From assembly GCA_030427705.1 (NCBI GenBank), contig JAUIBR010000029.1, positions 17,561 through 81,560 on the forward strand: 64,000 nucleotides of DNA. Reading direction: 5' to 3'. The DNA is from a bacterium. Its GTDB lineage: Bacteria > Myxococcota_A > Bradymonadia > Bradymonadales > Bradymonadaceae. The notes below the pieces were generated by a model. The model saw only the letters and a list, made by a program, of their open reading frames with translations. It was not told where the DNA came from and made no database searches. Each line of letters begins with the position of its first letter. Position 1 is the stretch's first letter. Of this stretch, positions 55,271 through 64,000 are shown one piece after another. Made by a program: the position numbers and the translations under genes.

Positions 55271-56911
55271 ATGAAACTGGCAAACAAGTGGCTCGCGATT
55301 GCGCTGATCCCTGCATTCGCCGCGACGTTTACGGCCTGCGGTACGGATTCGGACGGCACTGGCGACAACGGCTCAAACAACGCCAACAACAAAGGCGGCA
55401 AGAGCGACGAAGAGAACAACGACTTCGAACCGCTCAATCTGCTGTGTGACATCGCAAACGATACGCAGACCTCGCCTGAGTTTGAAGGGTTCGCGGATCC
55501 AATCGCACGTTTCGTGTTGAGTGGTGACGATGGCGAGTGCCCTTCGACGTACGCGGAGTTGGTTGAGCGACTTGCCGCCAATGATCCGGACTGTGCACAA
55601 GAGGAAGGCGACCCTGAGAACGGCCTCGAATCGTACGTCATCTCGGAAACGGCCCAACTTGCGGATACCCCGGCAGGCCAGAGTTTCCGCGTGGTTGTCA
55701 GCCACCAATGCCGTGGCGAGTCATTCCAAGATCGTCGTCCTCGACACCATGTGTTCTTCTCGCTTTTCGGAGTGGGAGCGACGACGGATGAGCCTGGGCC
55801 AAATGCCGATGATTGGCGCATCCCAAGTACCGGAATCGAAGTGATGTCGTTTGACGAGGTTGCTGGCGTCTACAACTACTACGAAATGGGCGGCGGTGAG
55901 TGGACGTACTTCGGAAACTCCAACGACCTTCTTCAAGGCACCGCAGGTCGCTGCCAGCAATGCCATACGGGCGGCGGCGCGATCATGAAAGAGCTCGACA
56001 CCCCATGGGTTCACTGGGAAGGACACCTCGATGTTCCCGGTGCGCGTGACCTCGTAACGGCTCACGAAGATGTGCTCGGAAAGAAGGCATCGGGCTCTAC
56101 GCTTGAAAGTCTCGTCAAAGCCTCGAATCGCGAATGGAACGCGTTCCGACTTGAGTTCCGCAAGCAGGACGGCACCAAGGAACTGCTTGAGCCACTGTTC
56201 TGCGCAACAGAAATCAATGTCGATAACGGCACTGATTTCAAAGACAACGATTTCCGCCAAATCAAACGCGACTTCTTCTTCGACCCGCACTTGAAGGGCG
56301 CAGGAAGCGTGAACATCAGCGAAGAAACGTATGCAGCCGCAATCGAGCAGGCCGGACAGTTCGTCCAAGGCGTGCCGGGTGCGACCGACACCGTGTTCAA
56401 GTTTGTCTATCCTGAGCGTGCTCAGGGCGACAACGACTACGTCGACAAGCTGGAAGAGGCAGGCATCATCGATGAGAACCTGATGCTCGACGTGCTTATG
56501 GTCGACTTCACCAATCCATTGTTCTCCGAAGACCGATGTGGGCTACTGCAGTTCGTGCCAGAACTCGGCCCCGACGTGGCCGCAGAAACCCTGCGTGAAG
56601 GTCTTATCGGCGAATTGGAGAACGCCAGCCCAGCAGACGGAACGCCCGAAGCTGAGCTGCTCGCTAACTTGCAAAATGCCGAAGACAGCACTGCACATCA
56701 GGAACGTGTAGAAGCCTTCATGGCAGCTTGCACGGCGCGGGATGAAGCAGAAATGATGGCGGATGCGCTTGAAGTCGTGGGCGACTGGCGCAACCAAGCT
56801 CGCGAAGAGCACGTCTTTGAATTCCCTGCATCGATGCCGCAATTCCAGAACCTCTCACCTCGACCAGGTGTGAAGTTCAATCAGGAAACATGCGTCGCAG
56901 AAGCCGAATAG
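55271..56911 (+). CDS. Monohaem c-type cytochrome lipoprotein, paralogue 2
   Basis: A 546-residue lipoprotein, paralogous to the first gene of the cluster. The lipobox is FTAC (Cys23), then an Asn-rich linker with GGKSD. It repeats the family pattern: ADPIARF, a YNYYEM segment, CQQCH (228-232) haem site, IMKELDTPW (Met239), LLEPLFCATEIN and DFTNPLFSEDRC. It diverges most of the three in the C-terminal third, which is richer in acidic helices. AGGAG precedes the ATG at 55271. It lies 38 bases after the first paralogue. Confidence 0.8.
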   Translation: MKLANKWLAIALIPAFAATFTACGTDSDGTGDNGSNNANNKGGKSDEENNDFEPLNLLCDIANDTQTSPEFEGFADPIARFVLSGDDGECPSTYAELVERLAANDPDCAQEEGDPENGLESYVISETAQLADTPAGQSFRVVVSHQCRGESFQDRRPRHHVFFSLFGVGATTDEPGPNADDWRIPSTGIEVMSFDEVAGVYNYYEMGGGEWTYFGNSNDLLQGTAGRCQQCHTGGGAIMKELDTPWVHWEGHLDVPGARDLVTAHEDVLGKKASGSTLESLVKASNREWNAFRLEFRKQDGTKELLEPLFCATEINVDNGTDFKDNDFRQIKRDFFFDPHLKGAGSVNISEETYAAAIEQAGQFVQGVPGATDTVFKFVYPERAQGDNDYVDKLEEAGIIDENLMLDVLMVDFTNPLFSEDRCGLLQFVPELGPDVAAETLREGLIGELENASPADGTPEAELLANLQNAEDSTAHQERVEAFMAACTARDEAEMMADALEVVGDWRNQAREEHVFEFPASMPQFQNLSPRPGVKFNQETCVAEAE

Positions 56912-56937
56912 CGGGAACGACCGAAAGGAGAATGAGA

Positions 56938-58119
56938 ATGAATTGGAAACTCAATGTATCGATCGCGGTCGCAGCCGCTGCCTTGATGGCGCTTCCCGCT
57001 TGCGGAAGCTCGGATGAGCCAGCAAACAACGCTCCGGCTAATAATGCAAACAACGCCAACAACGGCGGAAAAGACGACACGCCAACCGACAAAGGTCTGA
57101 CCTCTAGTGAGCTTTGCGAAGCTCGTCAGAAGGACGTGCTCGAAGCCGGCCGACCAAACTTCCTGCCGACTGCCCTTCGTTGGCAGTGCGGTGACGTCGA
57201 AGGCGTCGACACCAACAATCGCGATGACCGTGGGCAAGAATACTGCGAATACTTCGCGATTACCCGAGTACCAAGTGCAGACGGCGGCTACGAAGCTGAC
57301 CCTGTGATTCTTGGCCGTCAAGGTGGCGATCTCGGCCTTACGCTTGACGATGACCAACTTTTTACGCTTGAAGACCTCAGCGATGAAGTGGTTGGTGAGT
57401 GTGTCTTCACCTCCTGGCATCAGGACGTGCTCGTTCCACTGACCTGCGAAGCCGACGACAGCTGCGAAGAGGTTGTGGGAATCAAGCCAAATGGCGACGA
57501 CTTCCGCATGCAGATTTCGATCAACTCCAACAACGCCGCATCTGACCTTGTTCAACAGTGCATTCGAGTCACTGCATCTGGCGCGTACGAGATGGGCGAT
57601 TTGGAAGACCCAGAAAACCCATACAACGACCACTTCTATCGTGGTTGCTTCGTGACCGAAGGCCTGTTCGGAACGCATTGGCGACGATCAGATCCTGCAG
57701 TTTGCGCCGCTTCGATGCGCCTCGCAGAGTGTGGATGCACGGTTGGTGGCGACCCAAGCATCGACGTTGGGTTCGCGCTGGTGCCATCGATTCGCGAGCA
57801 AGAGTCGCGCGAAGGTCTCTACTTGCGTGGATTCCCACTGGGTACGTGGTCGGGTGCAAACGAGCTTCCAACCGGTTGCCGTTACCTGGATATCGGGCTC
57901 GAAGCACGTGACAACGCTTCGCAGACGCTCGTGGCCTGCGAAATGCGTGGTTCGGATTTGATCCAAAACCTACAAGACCCGAAAGAGTTCTGCCGCCAGA
58001 AATACGGCGATGATGTCGTGGTTCACGTGCCGATCCCAGGGGAAGCCATTCAGTGCGAGCCAGGCGACCACATGCACGCTGGCAGCTGCACCGACCAACC
58101 ATGGGTTGTAACCGAGTAG
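56938..58119 (+). CDS. Cys-rich lipoprotein of the cytochrome cluster, paralogue 1
   Basis: A 393-residue lipoprotein without any CxxCH. The signal peptide ends at LPAC (Cys22), followed by a long Asn/Ala linker and GGKDD. The mature part has many cysteines at conserved places shared with the next gene: RWQCGDVEG, RGQEYCEYFA, GECVFTSWHQDV, CAASMRLAECGC, and RGFPLGTWSGANELPTGCRYLD. Even Cys number and pairing suggest several disulfides. The start at 56938 is preferred over an ATG six bases earlier because AAAGGAG is seven bases upstream. The last motif, FCRQKYGDDVVVHVP, is also in the next gene. The function is unknown. Confidence 0.78.
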   Translation: MNWKLNVSIAVAAAALMALPACGSSDEPANNAPANNANNANNGGKDDTPTDKGLTSSELCEARQKDVLEAGRPNFLPTALRWQCGDVEGVDTNNRDDRGQEYCEYFAITRVPSADGGYEADPVILGRQGGDLGLTLDDDQLFTLEDLSDEVVGECVFTSWHQDVLVPLTCEADDSCEEVVGIKPNGDDFRMQISINSNNAASDLVQQCIRVTASGAYEMGDLEDPENPYNDHFYRGCFVTEGLFGTHWRRSDPAVCAASMRLAECGCTVGGDPSIDVGFALVPSIREQESREGLYLRGFPLGTWSGANELPTGCRYLDIGLEARDNASQTLVACEMRGSDLIQNLQDPKEFCRQKYGDDVVVHVPIPGEAIQCEPGDHMHAGSCTDQPWVVTE

Positions 58120-58123
58120 TTCA

Positions 58124-59269
58124 ATGCGAAGCGCCAAGTATATAGCCATCATGGGCATTGCGCTCATGTTCGCAGCTTGTGGTGGTGACGAATCGACTCC
58201 CGCCAATAACGCCGAACCCAATAACGGGAACGGCAAGGGCGACACACCGCTCGATGATCCAGATCGTGATGTCACAAAGTCATGTGAGGACCGTCGTGCT
58301 CTTGTGCTCGAGGGGAGTCGAGAGCTCTTCACCGACCAATTCATCCGTTGGTCCTGTGCGGACGTCAGCGGAGTGAACACCAACAACAAAGACAGCCGTG
58401 GCCAAGAGTATTGTGAGTACTTCGCAATGCTCCAATTGCCTCCTGAAGACGAGGGCGGTGAGTTTGGCGCTACCGTGGACCTCGGCCGTAATATTGGCGA
58501 AGAGGAGGGCGAGGTGACTTCGTTGTCGCTGGAGCTTTCCGAAGACCAAATCTTCTATCTTGAAGACCATATCGCCGAGCCTCTTGGCAGTTGTGTCTTC
58601 ACATCGTGGCACGGTGACGTGCCGGGTCCTGTACCCGCCTGCGAATCCGAGGAGACCTGCCCGACGGTTGAAGGCATCGCCGTCAACGAAGAGTTCTTCC
58701 GAATGAAGGTCTACTTCAACTCCAACTTCGCTGCTCAAGACCTCGTTCGCGATTGCGCACAAGCGACCAGTGAAGGGAACTACCAGATTGGTGAATCGGA
58801 AGACGACGCACTGAACGACGACTTCATGCGCGGCTGCCAACTCACCTACGACCTTTACCAGACAGAATGGCGCAAGTCGGACAGCTCGATCTGTGCGGCG
58901 ACGATGCGACTATCTGAATGTGGTTGCGTTGGAGAGGACTTCACCGCGTTTGCGACGGCCGTTGTGCCAACGGTTGAATCGGGCGAACTGCGTGGCTTCC
59001 CGCTGGGCGGTTGGGCCGGCGCCGACCGATTGCCATCGGGTTGTCGATACGTTGAACTTGGTGACGACAGTCAGACCATCGTGACCTGTGACCTCACGGG
59101 CGGCGATATCATCCAGGGACAATCAGATTTGAAGGGATTGTGCCGCCAGAAGTACGGCGACAACGTCGTCGTGCACGTGCCGCTGCCAACGGCAGGCATC
59201 ACCTGCGAAACCCCTGACGGGCCGTACTCGGACTCCTGCACAGCGACGCCCTGGATCTTGAAACCATGA
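58124..59269 (+). CDS. Cys-rich lipoprotein of the cytochrome cluster, paralogue 2
   Basis: A 381-residue lipoprotein, clearly a duplicate of the preceding gene. After the lipobox FAAC (Cys19) comes an Asn-rich linker and GKGD. Shared motifs are RWSCADVSG, RGQEYCEYFA, GSCVFTSWHGDV, CAATMRLSECGC, RGFPLGGWAGADRLPSGCRYVE and LCRQKYGDNVVVHVP. No haem site is present. It starts 4 bases after the previous stop and overlaps the next gene by four bases (ATGA), so it is tightly coupled. The function is unknown. Confidence 0.78.
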   Translation: MRSAKYIAIMGIALMFAACGGDESTPANNAEPNNGNGKGDTPLDDPDRDVTKSCEDRRALVLEGSRELFTDQFIRWSCADVSGVNTNNKDSRGQEYCEYFAMLQLPPEDEGGEFGATVDLGRNIGEEEGEVTSLSLELSEDQIFYLEDHIAEPLGSCVFTSWHGDVPGPVPACESEETCPTVEGIAVNEEFFRMKVYFNSNFAAQDLVRDCAQATSEGNYQIGESEDDALNDDFMRGCQLTYDLYQTEWRKSDSSICAATMRLSECGCVGEDFTAFATAVVPTVESGELRGFPLGGWAGADRLPSGCRYVELGDDSQTIVTCDLTGGDIIQGQSDLKGLCRQKYGDNVVVHVPLPTAGITCETPDGPYSDSCTATPWILKP

Positions 59270-60840
59270 AGTTTCGCCACGCGATATTGTTGGGACTGGT
59301 TGCTGGGATCGTTGCCTGTGGTTCAGATGGGTCGGATTCCGACGCCAACAACTCCACATGCACTGGCAAGTGCGACGGCGAAAACAACGATAACGGTTCG
59401 TTGCTGGCGACTCTCGATGGTCGAAACGACCCGATTGCCGCATACCTTCGTGACTACGCGGGTGATTCGCCCATTATCGAGCAGGACTATCGCGGCTTCC
59501 TCGATGGGATGATCGAACAGACTGGCTGCGCGCCATCGACCGAAAAGACCTTTGTCATCCTGATGTCGCGTCGCAGGCATTTCCCCCGCAATATTGTGAC
59601 CTTGTGTTCTGACGACCCTGCGAAGGCGAGCGAGTTCTTCATGAGCACGCAGTCGGACGTCGGCGGCCTCGCAGACATCAACGCGAAGGACTACAAAGCT
59701 GTTGCCTGGGATGCCACCGCACGAAAGTACAACCTGTACGAATTCAAAGCGGACAGCGAAGACGGGCCACTGTTCGTCGATGCTGACCCACAGCACTGTG
59801 CATCCTGTCACACAGAACCTACGAATCTAGAACCCGGCGCGATGCCGTTCACGCCGATTATGAACGAGCTCACGAATCCGTGGACGCTATGGAATGCCGA
59901 ACCGGAGTTCCGGTCGCACCGGTTCGATGAACTCATCGACCCAGACCTTCTGGACGCGCCTGTCTATTCCGCGATGACGGAGGGCGAAAAGCTCGGTGCT
60001 GCCTCGCAGTTCGAGTCCATCATGCGGTCCGCGCTTGAGAAGACGGTCGGTGCACGACTTCGGATTCGGCGCAACGCCCCGAATGTCGAGGAGACGCTCG
60101 GCTTGCTTCGTCCGATGTTCTGCGACGAATCGGTCAACTACGCGAGCGAGAACCACGACAGTGGCGAGATTTCGACAGCAGCCATCGTTGATGATTCGAT
60201 GCGCCACACTGACTGGGCCTACGATTGGATCAACGACGGTCGAATGCGCCTTGATTCGGTGCAGGCCGGAGAGACTCCGCTCGCCGTGATGCCGGTCCGT
60301 GGAGAAGCTGCCTTGCAAGTGGAAGTTGGGTTGGTGACTCGACGTGCGTTGACACCTTATGACGTCCTGAGACTACGCAGCATTGACTGGCAGCGACCCG
60401 TGTTCTCGGAATTCCGTTGCGACATGTACCGTCAGGGAAGCGCGCGAATTCTCGCGGATCCGCCAGACACAACTGCAATGTCGCGAAACTCAGACCTCGT
60501 GCCGGTTCTTTTTGCCGAGCTCATGAAGTATGAAGTCTACGATGAAGATAGCGATGAGACGGTCGTTTGGGACTTCGCGCCTGAAGGTGCCGAGACCGTC
60601 TATGATATCCCAGATGTCACCGACCCTTCGGTGGATGAAGCTCTCTTCTATGGTTTGACTGAAGACTACGAGACAGACGTTGAGACGCTTGCGACAAATA
60701 TCGAGACCTACTTCGATGCTATGCAAGAATCTGGTCAACGTTCTGTTTTGGAAGAAGAGCGGCGGCGTCGCGGTTGCTTCGCGCTCGCCAATTACCCTAG
60801 CTCGCCAGACGTCCCGGATATCGGGGCCTGCGCCGAATAG
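59266..60840 (+). CDS. Monohaem c-type cytochrome lipoprotein, paralogue 3
   Basis: A 524-residue lipoprotein of the same family as the first two. The lipobox is IVAC (Cys18), followed by a short Asn/Asp linker with CTGKCDG. Family motifs: NDPIAAY, WDATARKYNLYEFK, CASCH (178-182), IMNELTNPW (Met199), LLRPMFCDESVNY and DWQRPVFSEFRC. It is closest to paralogue 1 over the haem region. It overlaps the previous stop by four bases and ends one base before the next start. Confidence 0.8.
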   Translation: MKFRHAILLGLVAGIVACGSDGSDSDANNSTCTGKCDGENNDNGSLLATLDGRNDPIAAYLRDYAGDSPIIEQDYRGFLDGMIEQTGCAPSTEKTFVILMSRRRHFPRNIVTLCSDDPAKASEFFMSTQSDVGGLADINAKDYKAVAWDATARKYNLYEFKADSEDGPLFVDADPQHCASCHTEPTNLEPGAMPFTPIMNELTNPWTLWNAEPEFRSHRFDELIDPDLLDAPVYSAMTEGEKLGAASQFESIMRSALEKTVGARLRIRRNAPNVEETLGLLRPMFCDESVNYASENHDSGEISTAAIVDDSMRHTDWAYDWINDGRMRLDSVQAGETPLAVMPVRGEAALQVEVGLVTRRALTPYDVLRLRSIDWQRPVFSEFRCDMYRQGSARILADPPDTTAMSRNSDLVPVLFAELMKYEVYDEDSDETVVWDFAPEGAETVYDIPDVTDPSVDEALFYGLTEDYETDVETLATNIETYFDAMQESGQRSVLEEERRRRGCFALANYPSSPDVPDIGACAE

Positions 60841-60841
60841 T

Positions 60842-63800
60842 ATGAACTCAAAAATTAGCTCCATTCTTATCGCAGCGGTGCTGATCTGCGCCGTGCACGG
60901 GTGTAAGTCCGAGCCCACGACCCCACCGAAACCAAACAACGGCGAGGAAAAGGCGCAACCGGTGAAAACGCCGGACTATGCGCCTCTGGCCAAGCAAGCT
61001 TTGGCGCGCATTAAAGCGCTCGAAACAAAGAAGGATGTCACCTGTTGGACGTCGTTTCGCCAGTTAGATTGGTTCATCGCGACCAAGACCTACAGTGAGT
61101 TTGCCACCGTTGCGAAGATCACCGCACAGAAAGGGTTGATGCTTGGTGTGTGGTCGAAGCTTTCACAAAACGCAAAACACGGTCAAATCACCAAGGCAGA
61201 CGTTGAAGCGTTGAAGCAAGCGGACAGTATTGGTGACCGCGGTGCTGAGATGGAGCGACAGCTTAAGGACGAAAAGGACTACACGAAGACGGGCGAACAC
61301 TGGCGCGTCGTGTTGGCGGTTGTTCAAGAGGTTATGCGGCACCAACCCGCTGGGCTGAAGCCATTTGATGAAGCGGGTTTGGATGAGTTTGCAGAACTCG
61401 CAAAGCTGATCTCCCTGGAGTTGTTGAGCGAAAGCGGAGCCGAAGCGACAACCGGGCGCAGCCCATACATCGAAGGTGAGCACGTCAGCGCCGCGTATCA
61501 GTCGATCGCGGAGAAGTACCGCCTCGATGCACCAGAACTCAAACCACGACAGGATATGAAGCAGCTGGTTGGGCAGCACCTGGCGCCCATGACCGGTGAG
61601 TTGATCGAGGGCAAGATTGCCGCTCTGAAGTCCTTCAACAAGAATGACCCTCGTAGCCCACTAGCCACCGAAAGCACGCTCAAGGCACTGAACCAAGTCT
61701 CGAAGACGCCGGTGAATGCAGAAGGGCTGAAAATCCTAACGCTTCAGTTGTTGTCGTTCACCCACTTCGTCGCCGGCGGTCTGAAGCCGATGCGCTCGGA
61801 CAACTATCTGTCGGACGGCAGCTTTGCGCCGTCAAAACTGGAGCGCCAACTGTTCGTCGACACGACATGGATGGGAAACACGCTGATCCAGCTTTTTCCC
61901 CACGTATTGCTTACCAACGGTGACATCAAAGTTCGCCTCGAACCCAATCCGGGCACAGTTTCCGATCTTAAGCGCGAGCCACGCGACATCCTCATCTTGG
62001 ATTACCAGCAGAACGCGGTACGTGATTCCGCGATTCACTGGGAAATCATGCAGACTGAGTTCAAGAAACAGCCGTTCGCGATGGACCCGTTTGCTGCGGA
62101 GTACCTGTCAGAAGTCCTGTCGATGATGATGACGTTCTATCTGTTGGAGGGCGCGCGCATCGCACAGGAAATGGGCAAGGACACTATCGATGGAGACGTC
62201 GCAAAACGCGTGCGAACGCCACTGTACGTGTTGGTGCCGCCCGAGTCCGAGCACAAAAAGGTCGAATGGCCAGGGGAGAAAGAAAAACGAAAGGCGGAGG
62301 TGGTCACGCAGACCGGCTACTTCAAGGATGTTAGCCAGGCGTGGGGATTCCCGAAGACGATTAAGATTCCGGAAGACAAGTGGCAGCGCAGCGACATTCA
62401 ACGCGTCATGGGTTCCGGAATCGGCGTGGGTGACGTGAATCGAGATGGTAAGACCGACCTCTTCATCGCTGGTGAAGGCCTGTCGCGCCTCTACATCCAC
62501 AACGGAACCAAGTTCGTGGATGAAACCGAAAAGTACGGGCTGCCGACGGATATGTATGACGCGCGGGGCGCAGTCATCGTTGATTTCTTAGGTGATGAGG
62601 TTCCGGAAATCGTTATCGCCAGAAGCCATAACCCTTCGCACGTTTTCGTCTGGGACGGGACAAAGTACGTCGACCAAGCCCAATCGCTCGGATTCGTGAC
62701 GCATAACGGTGCGCACGTGGTCAACGTGTTCGATGCGGACAACGACCAAAAACTCGACATTTTCGTGGGGTATTATGGGGCTGACGCGGTCAACCGGCAG
62801 AAGAAGCCTGGCCGAAGCCTCCCGTCTGTGGATGGGCGAAATGGCAGCCCGAATCAGCTCTTCCGCCAACAAGGTGGAAAGTTCAAGGAAGTGGGTGCGC
62901 AGGTAGGACTGGACGATGTCGGCTGGGCGCTCGCTGCCATGGCGTTTGACCGCGAAGGGGATGGCGATATGGATCTCTATGTGGCCAATGACTTCGGCGA
63001 GAACGCGTTTTTCGAGAATCGAGACGGTGCCTTTGTGAACATTGGCTTCGAGACGCACACATCAGACCGTGGAAGCGGAATGAACGCCGCAATCTCCGAT
63101 CTGAACAACGATGGTTTGTGGGATATCTACGTCACGAATATCGATATGTTCTCGAAGAGCATCAAAGTGATCTTCCCGACCGAGAGCACCACGATCGACA
63201 TCGATGAAGCGCTGCAGCGCTCGTTCCAGTACATCGCGGGCAACAAGCTCTACATCACACAGAAGTCCGACACAGGCATCGAATACAAAAGCGTGGAAAC
63301 GGACTGGTTTGAACCTGGCGATAAAGGTTGGGCCTGGGACGGGAACTTCTTTGATTACGATCTCGATGGCGATGAAGACATCTACATCGCTAACGGCTGG
63401 ATCGCCGGTTCTTACGCGGACAACCAACGAAATCAATTCTATCTGCGAGATGCGCAGACCTTCTATCAGGGCCCAACCGAAGCACCTGAATCGTTTGAGG
63501 GGAACAGTCGGTCAGTCGCATCAATCGACGTCGATGGCGACGGAGACCTCGACCTGATTGTAAACAACTTCCAGCAACCTCCGCGTGTGCTCTTGAACGC
63601 CCAGCAATCCAAAAACGCGTGGGTGAAGATTCGGTTGAAAGGCCCGGATTCAAATCGTGAGGGCATTGGCGCAGTTGTTACGATCGGAGACCAGAAACGG
63701 GTGGTCTCGGCGGGTCGCGGCTATATCAGTGAAGATGATGGTGTTCACTTCGGGTTGGCTGATGCCCAGAGCGTGACGGCCACTGTCACGTGGCCAGATG

Positions 63801-63859
63801 GCAAGAAGTCGACGCACCAGCTGGAGCCAAACAAGGCTCATGAATTGTCCCCGAAGTAG
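60842..63859 (+). CDS. VCBS/FG-GAP repeat lipoprotein with ASPIC-UnbV domain (CRTAC1-like)
   Basis: A 1005-residue lipoprotein. The lipobox VHGC (Cys21) is followed by a Pro/Lys linker and a large mostly helical domain (about 45-450) I do not recognise. From about 520 the chain has at least six calcium-type loops of a FG-GAP/VCBS beta-propeller: DVNRDGKTDLF, DADNDQKLDIF, DREGDGDMDLY, DLNNDGLWDIY, DYDLDGDEDIY and DVDGDGDLDLIV. The C terminus (about 920-1005) is an ASPIC/UnbV domain (GIGAVVTIGDQKRVVSAGRGYISEDDG, then VTWPDGKKS). CRTAC1-type proteins often occur with c-type cytochromes. It starts one base after the third cytochrome gene. No CxxCH is present. Confidence 0.88.
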   Translation: MNSKISSILIAAVLICAVHGCKSEPTTPPKPNNGEEKAQPVKTPDYAPLAKQALARIKALETKKDVTCWTSFRQLDWFIATKTYSEFATVAKITAQKGLMLGVWSKLSQNAKHGQITKADVEALKQADSIGDRGAEMERQLKDEKDYTKTGEHWRVVLAVVQEVMRHQPAGLKPFDEAGLDEFAELAKLISLELLSESGAEATTGRSPYIEGEHVSAAYQSIAEKYRLDAPELKPRQDMKQLVGQHLAPMTGELIEGKIAALKSFNKNDPRSPLATESTLKALNQVSKTPVNAEGLKILTLQLLSFTHFVAGGLKPMRSDNYLSDGSFAPSKLERQLFVDTTWMGNTLIQLFPHVLLTNGDIKVRLEPNPGTVSDLKREPRDILILDYQQNAVRDSAIHWEIMQTEFKKQPFAMDPFAAEYLSEVLSMMMTFYLLEGARIAQEMGKDTIDGDVAKRVRTPLYVLVPPESEHKKVEWPGEKEKRKAEVVTQTGYFKDVSQAWGFPKTIKIPEDKWQRSDIQRVMGSGIGVGDVNRDGKTDLFIAGEGLSRLYIHNGTKFVDETEKYGLPTDMYDARGAVIVDFLGDEVPEIVIARSHNPSHVFVWDGTKYVDQAQSLGFVTHNGAHVVNVFDADNDQKLDIFVGYYGADAVNRQKKPGRSLPSVDGRNGSPNQLFRQQGGKFKEVGAQVGLDDVGWALAAMAFDREGDGDMDLYVANDFGENAFFENRDGAFVNIGFETHTSDRGSGMNAAISDLNNDGLWDIYVTNIDMFSKSIKVIFPTESTTIDIDEALQRSFQYIAGNKLYITQKSDTGIEYKSVETDWFEPGDKGWAWDGNFFDYDLDGDEDIYIANGWIAGSYADNQRNQFYLRDAQTFYQGPTEAPESFEGNSRSVASIDVDGDGDLDLIVNNFQQPPRVLLNAQQSKNAWVKIRLKGPDSNREGIGAVVTIGDQKRVVSAGRGYISEDDGVHFGLADAQSVTATVTWPDGKKSTHQLEPNKAHELSPK

Positions 63860-63935
63860 ATCCAAATCGAATCCTCAGCGTTTCATATCGGCACGGTTTA
63901 CGTTTGCTGGTGAAAACACACTGATTGAGGTCCAA

Positions 63936-64000
63936 ATGCGAATTCTCCTTGTCGTCTTTCTATCGTCCTTGCTCTTTGCTTGCGGCGGGTCCGCACAATC
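63936..64000 (+). CDS. Start of a further lipoprotein gene (cut by window end)
   Basis: The first 21 codons read MRILLVVFLSSLLFACGGSAQ, a standard lipoprotein signal peptide with the lipobox LFAC. TTGAGG lies about 7 bases before the ATG. It follows the VCBS gene by 76 bases on the same strand, so it probably extends the cluster. Confidence 0.75.
   Translation, partial: MRILLVVFLSSLLFACGGSAQ

Noticed and set aside
60842..63859. A haem site in the VCBS/ASPIC lipoprotein
   Set aside because: No CxxCH is present. Its early cysteine (in VTCWTSF) stands alone.

Overview
The window looks like chromosomal DNA of a free-living Gram-negative bacterium of the former Deltaproteobacteria, most likely Myxococcota/Bradymonadales-like (inference). 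The reasons are several Hanks-type Ser/Thr kinases with C-terminal membrane segments, many lipoproteins with Asn-rich linkers behind the lipobox, a ferrochelatase with an internal Cys cluster, and generally high-GC coding sequence. I see no phage, integrase, insertion sequence, CRISPR array, rRNA or tRNA.

Layout. 0-4.2 kb: a secreted lipocalin-like (CrtC/AttH/Svf1-type) protein, a polytopic alkaline-phosphatase-superfamily enzyme resembling eukaryotic GPI-ethanolamine-phosphate transferases, and a DUF938 methyltransferase. 4.2-8.5 kb (minus): dihydropyrimidinase, class III aminotransferase and methylmalonate/malonate-semialdehyde dehydrogenase, which fit the lower reductive pyrimidine or beta-alanine route. 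8.8-15.9 kb: two lipoproteins of unknown function, an M28 peptidase and a large FecR-VIT-vWA lipoprotein, separated by intergenic tracts built from the same short words (TTGGTTC, GCTAGC, TTAACCGG). 15.9-19.7 kb: xanthine dehydrogenase subunits behind a good sigma-70 promoter. 19.8-22 kb (minus): groES-groEL with a clear CIRCE operator. 22-24.2 kb: proA, rsfS and a small anchored protein.

24.3-31.4 kb: three Ser/Thr kinases, a PpiC/SurA-like foldase lipoprotein and a 72-residue protein. 31.5-34.2 kb: an archaeal-type XPB helicase overlapping a Bax1 (DUF790) nuclease, a DNA repair pair. 34.2-45.1 kb (minus): a compact tetrapyrrole operon (nitrilase-hemX-hemA-hemC-hemD-hemE-hemY-hemB-hemH-hemL-SDR) covering glutamyl-tRNA to heme, except that coproporphyrinogen oxidase is missing.

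45.2-53.3 kb: the rimP-nusA-ylxR/ylxQ-infB-rbfA-nrnA-truB translation/transcription operon, preceded by a consensus promoter and a three-hairpin leader that ends in an intrinsic terminator. 53.5-64 kb: behind another consensus promoter, a tight run of at least seven exported proteins. Three paralogous lipoproteins carry a single CxxCH haem motif, two paralogous Cys-rich lipoproteins do not, one is a VCBS/FG-GAP plus ASPIC-UnbV lipoprotein, and a further lipoprotein is cut by the window end. This cluster is the best candidate for an undescribed system: a cell-surface or periplasmic c-type cytochrome lipoprotein assembly.
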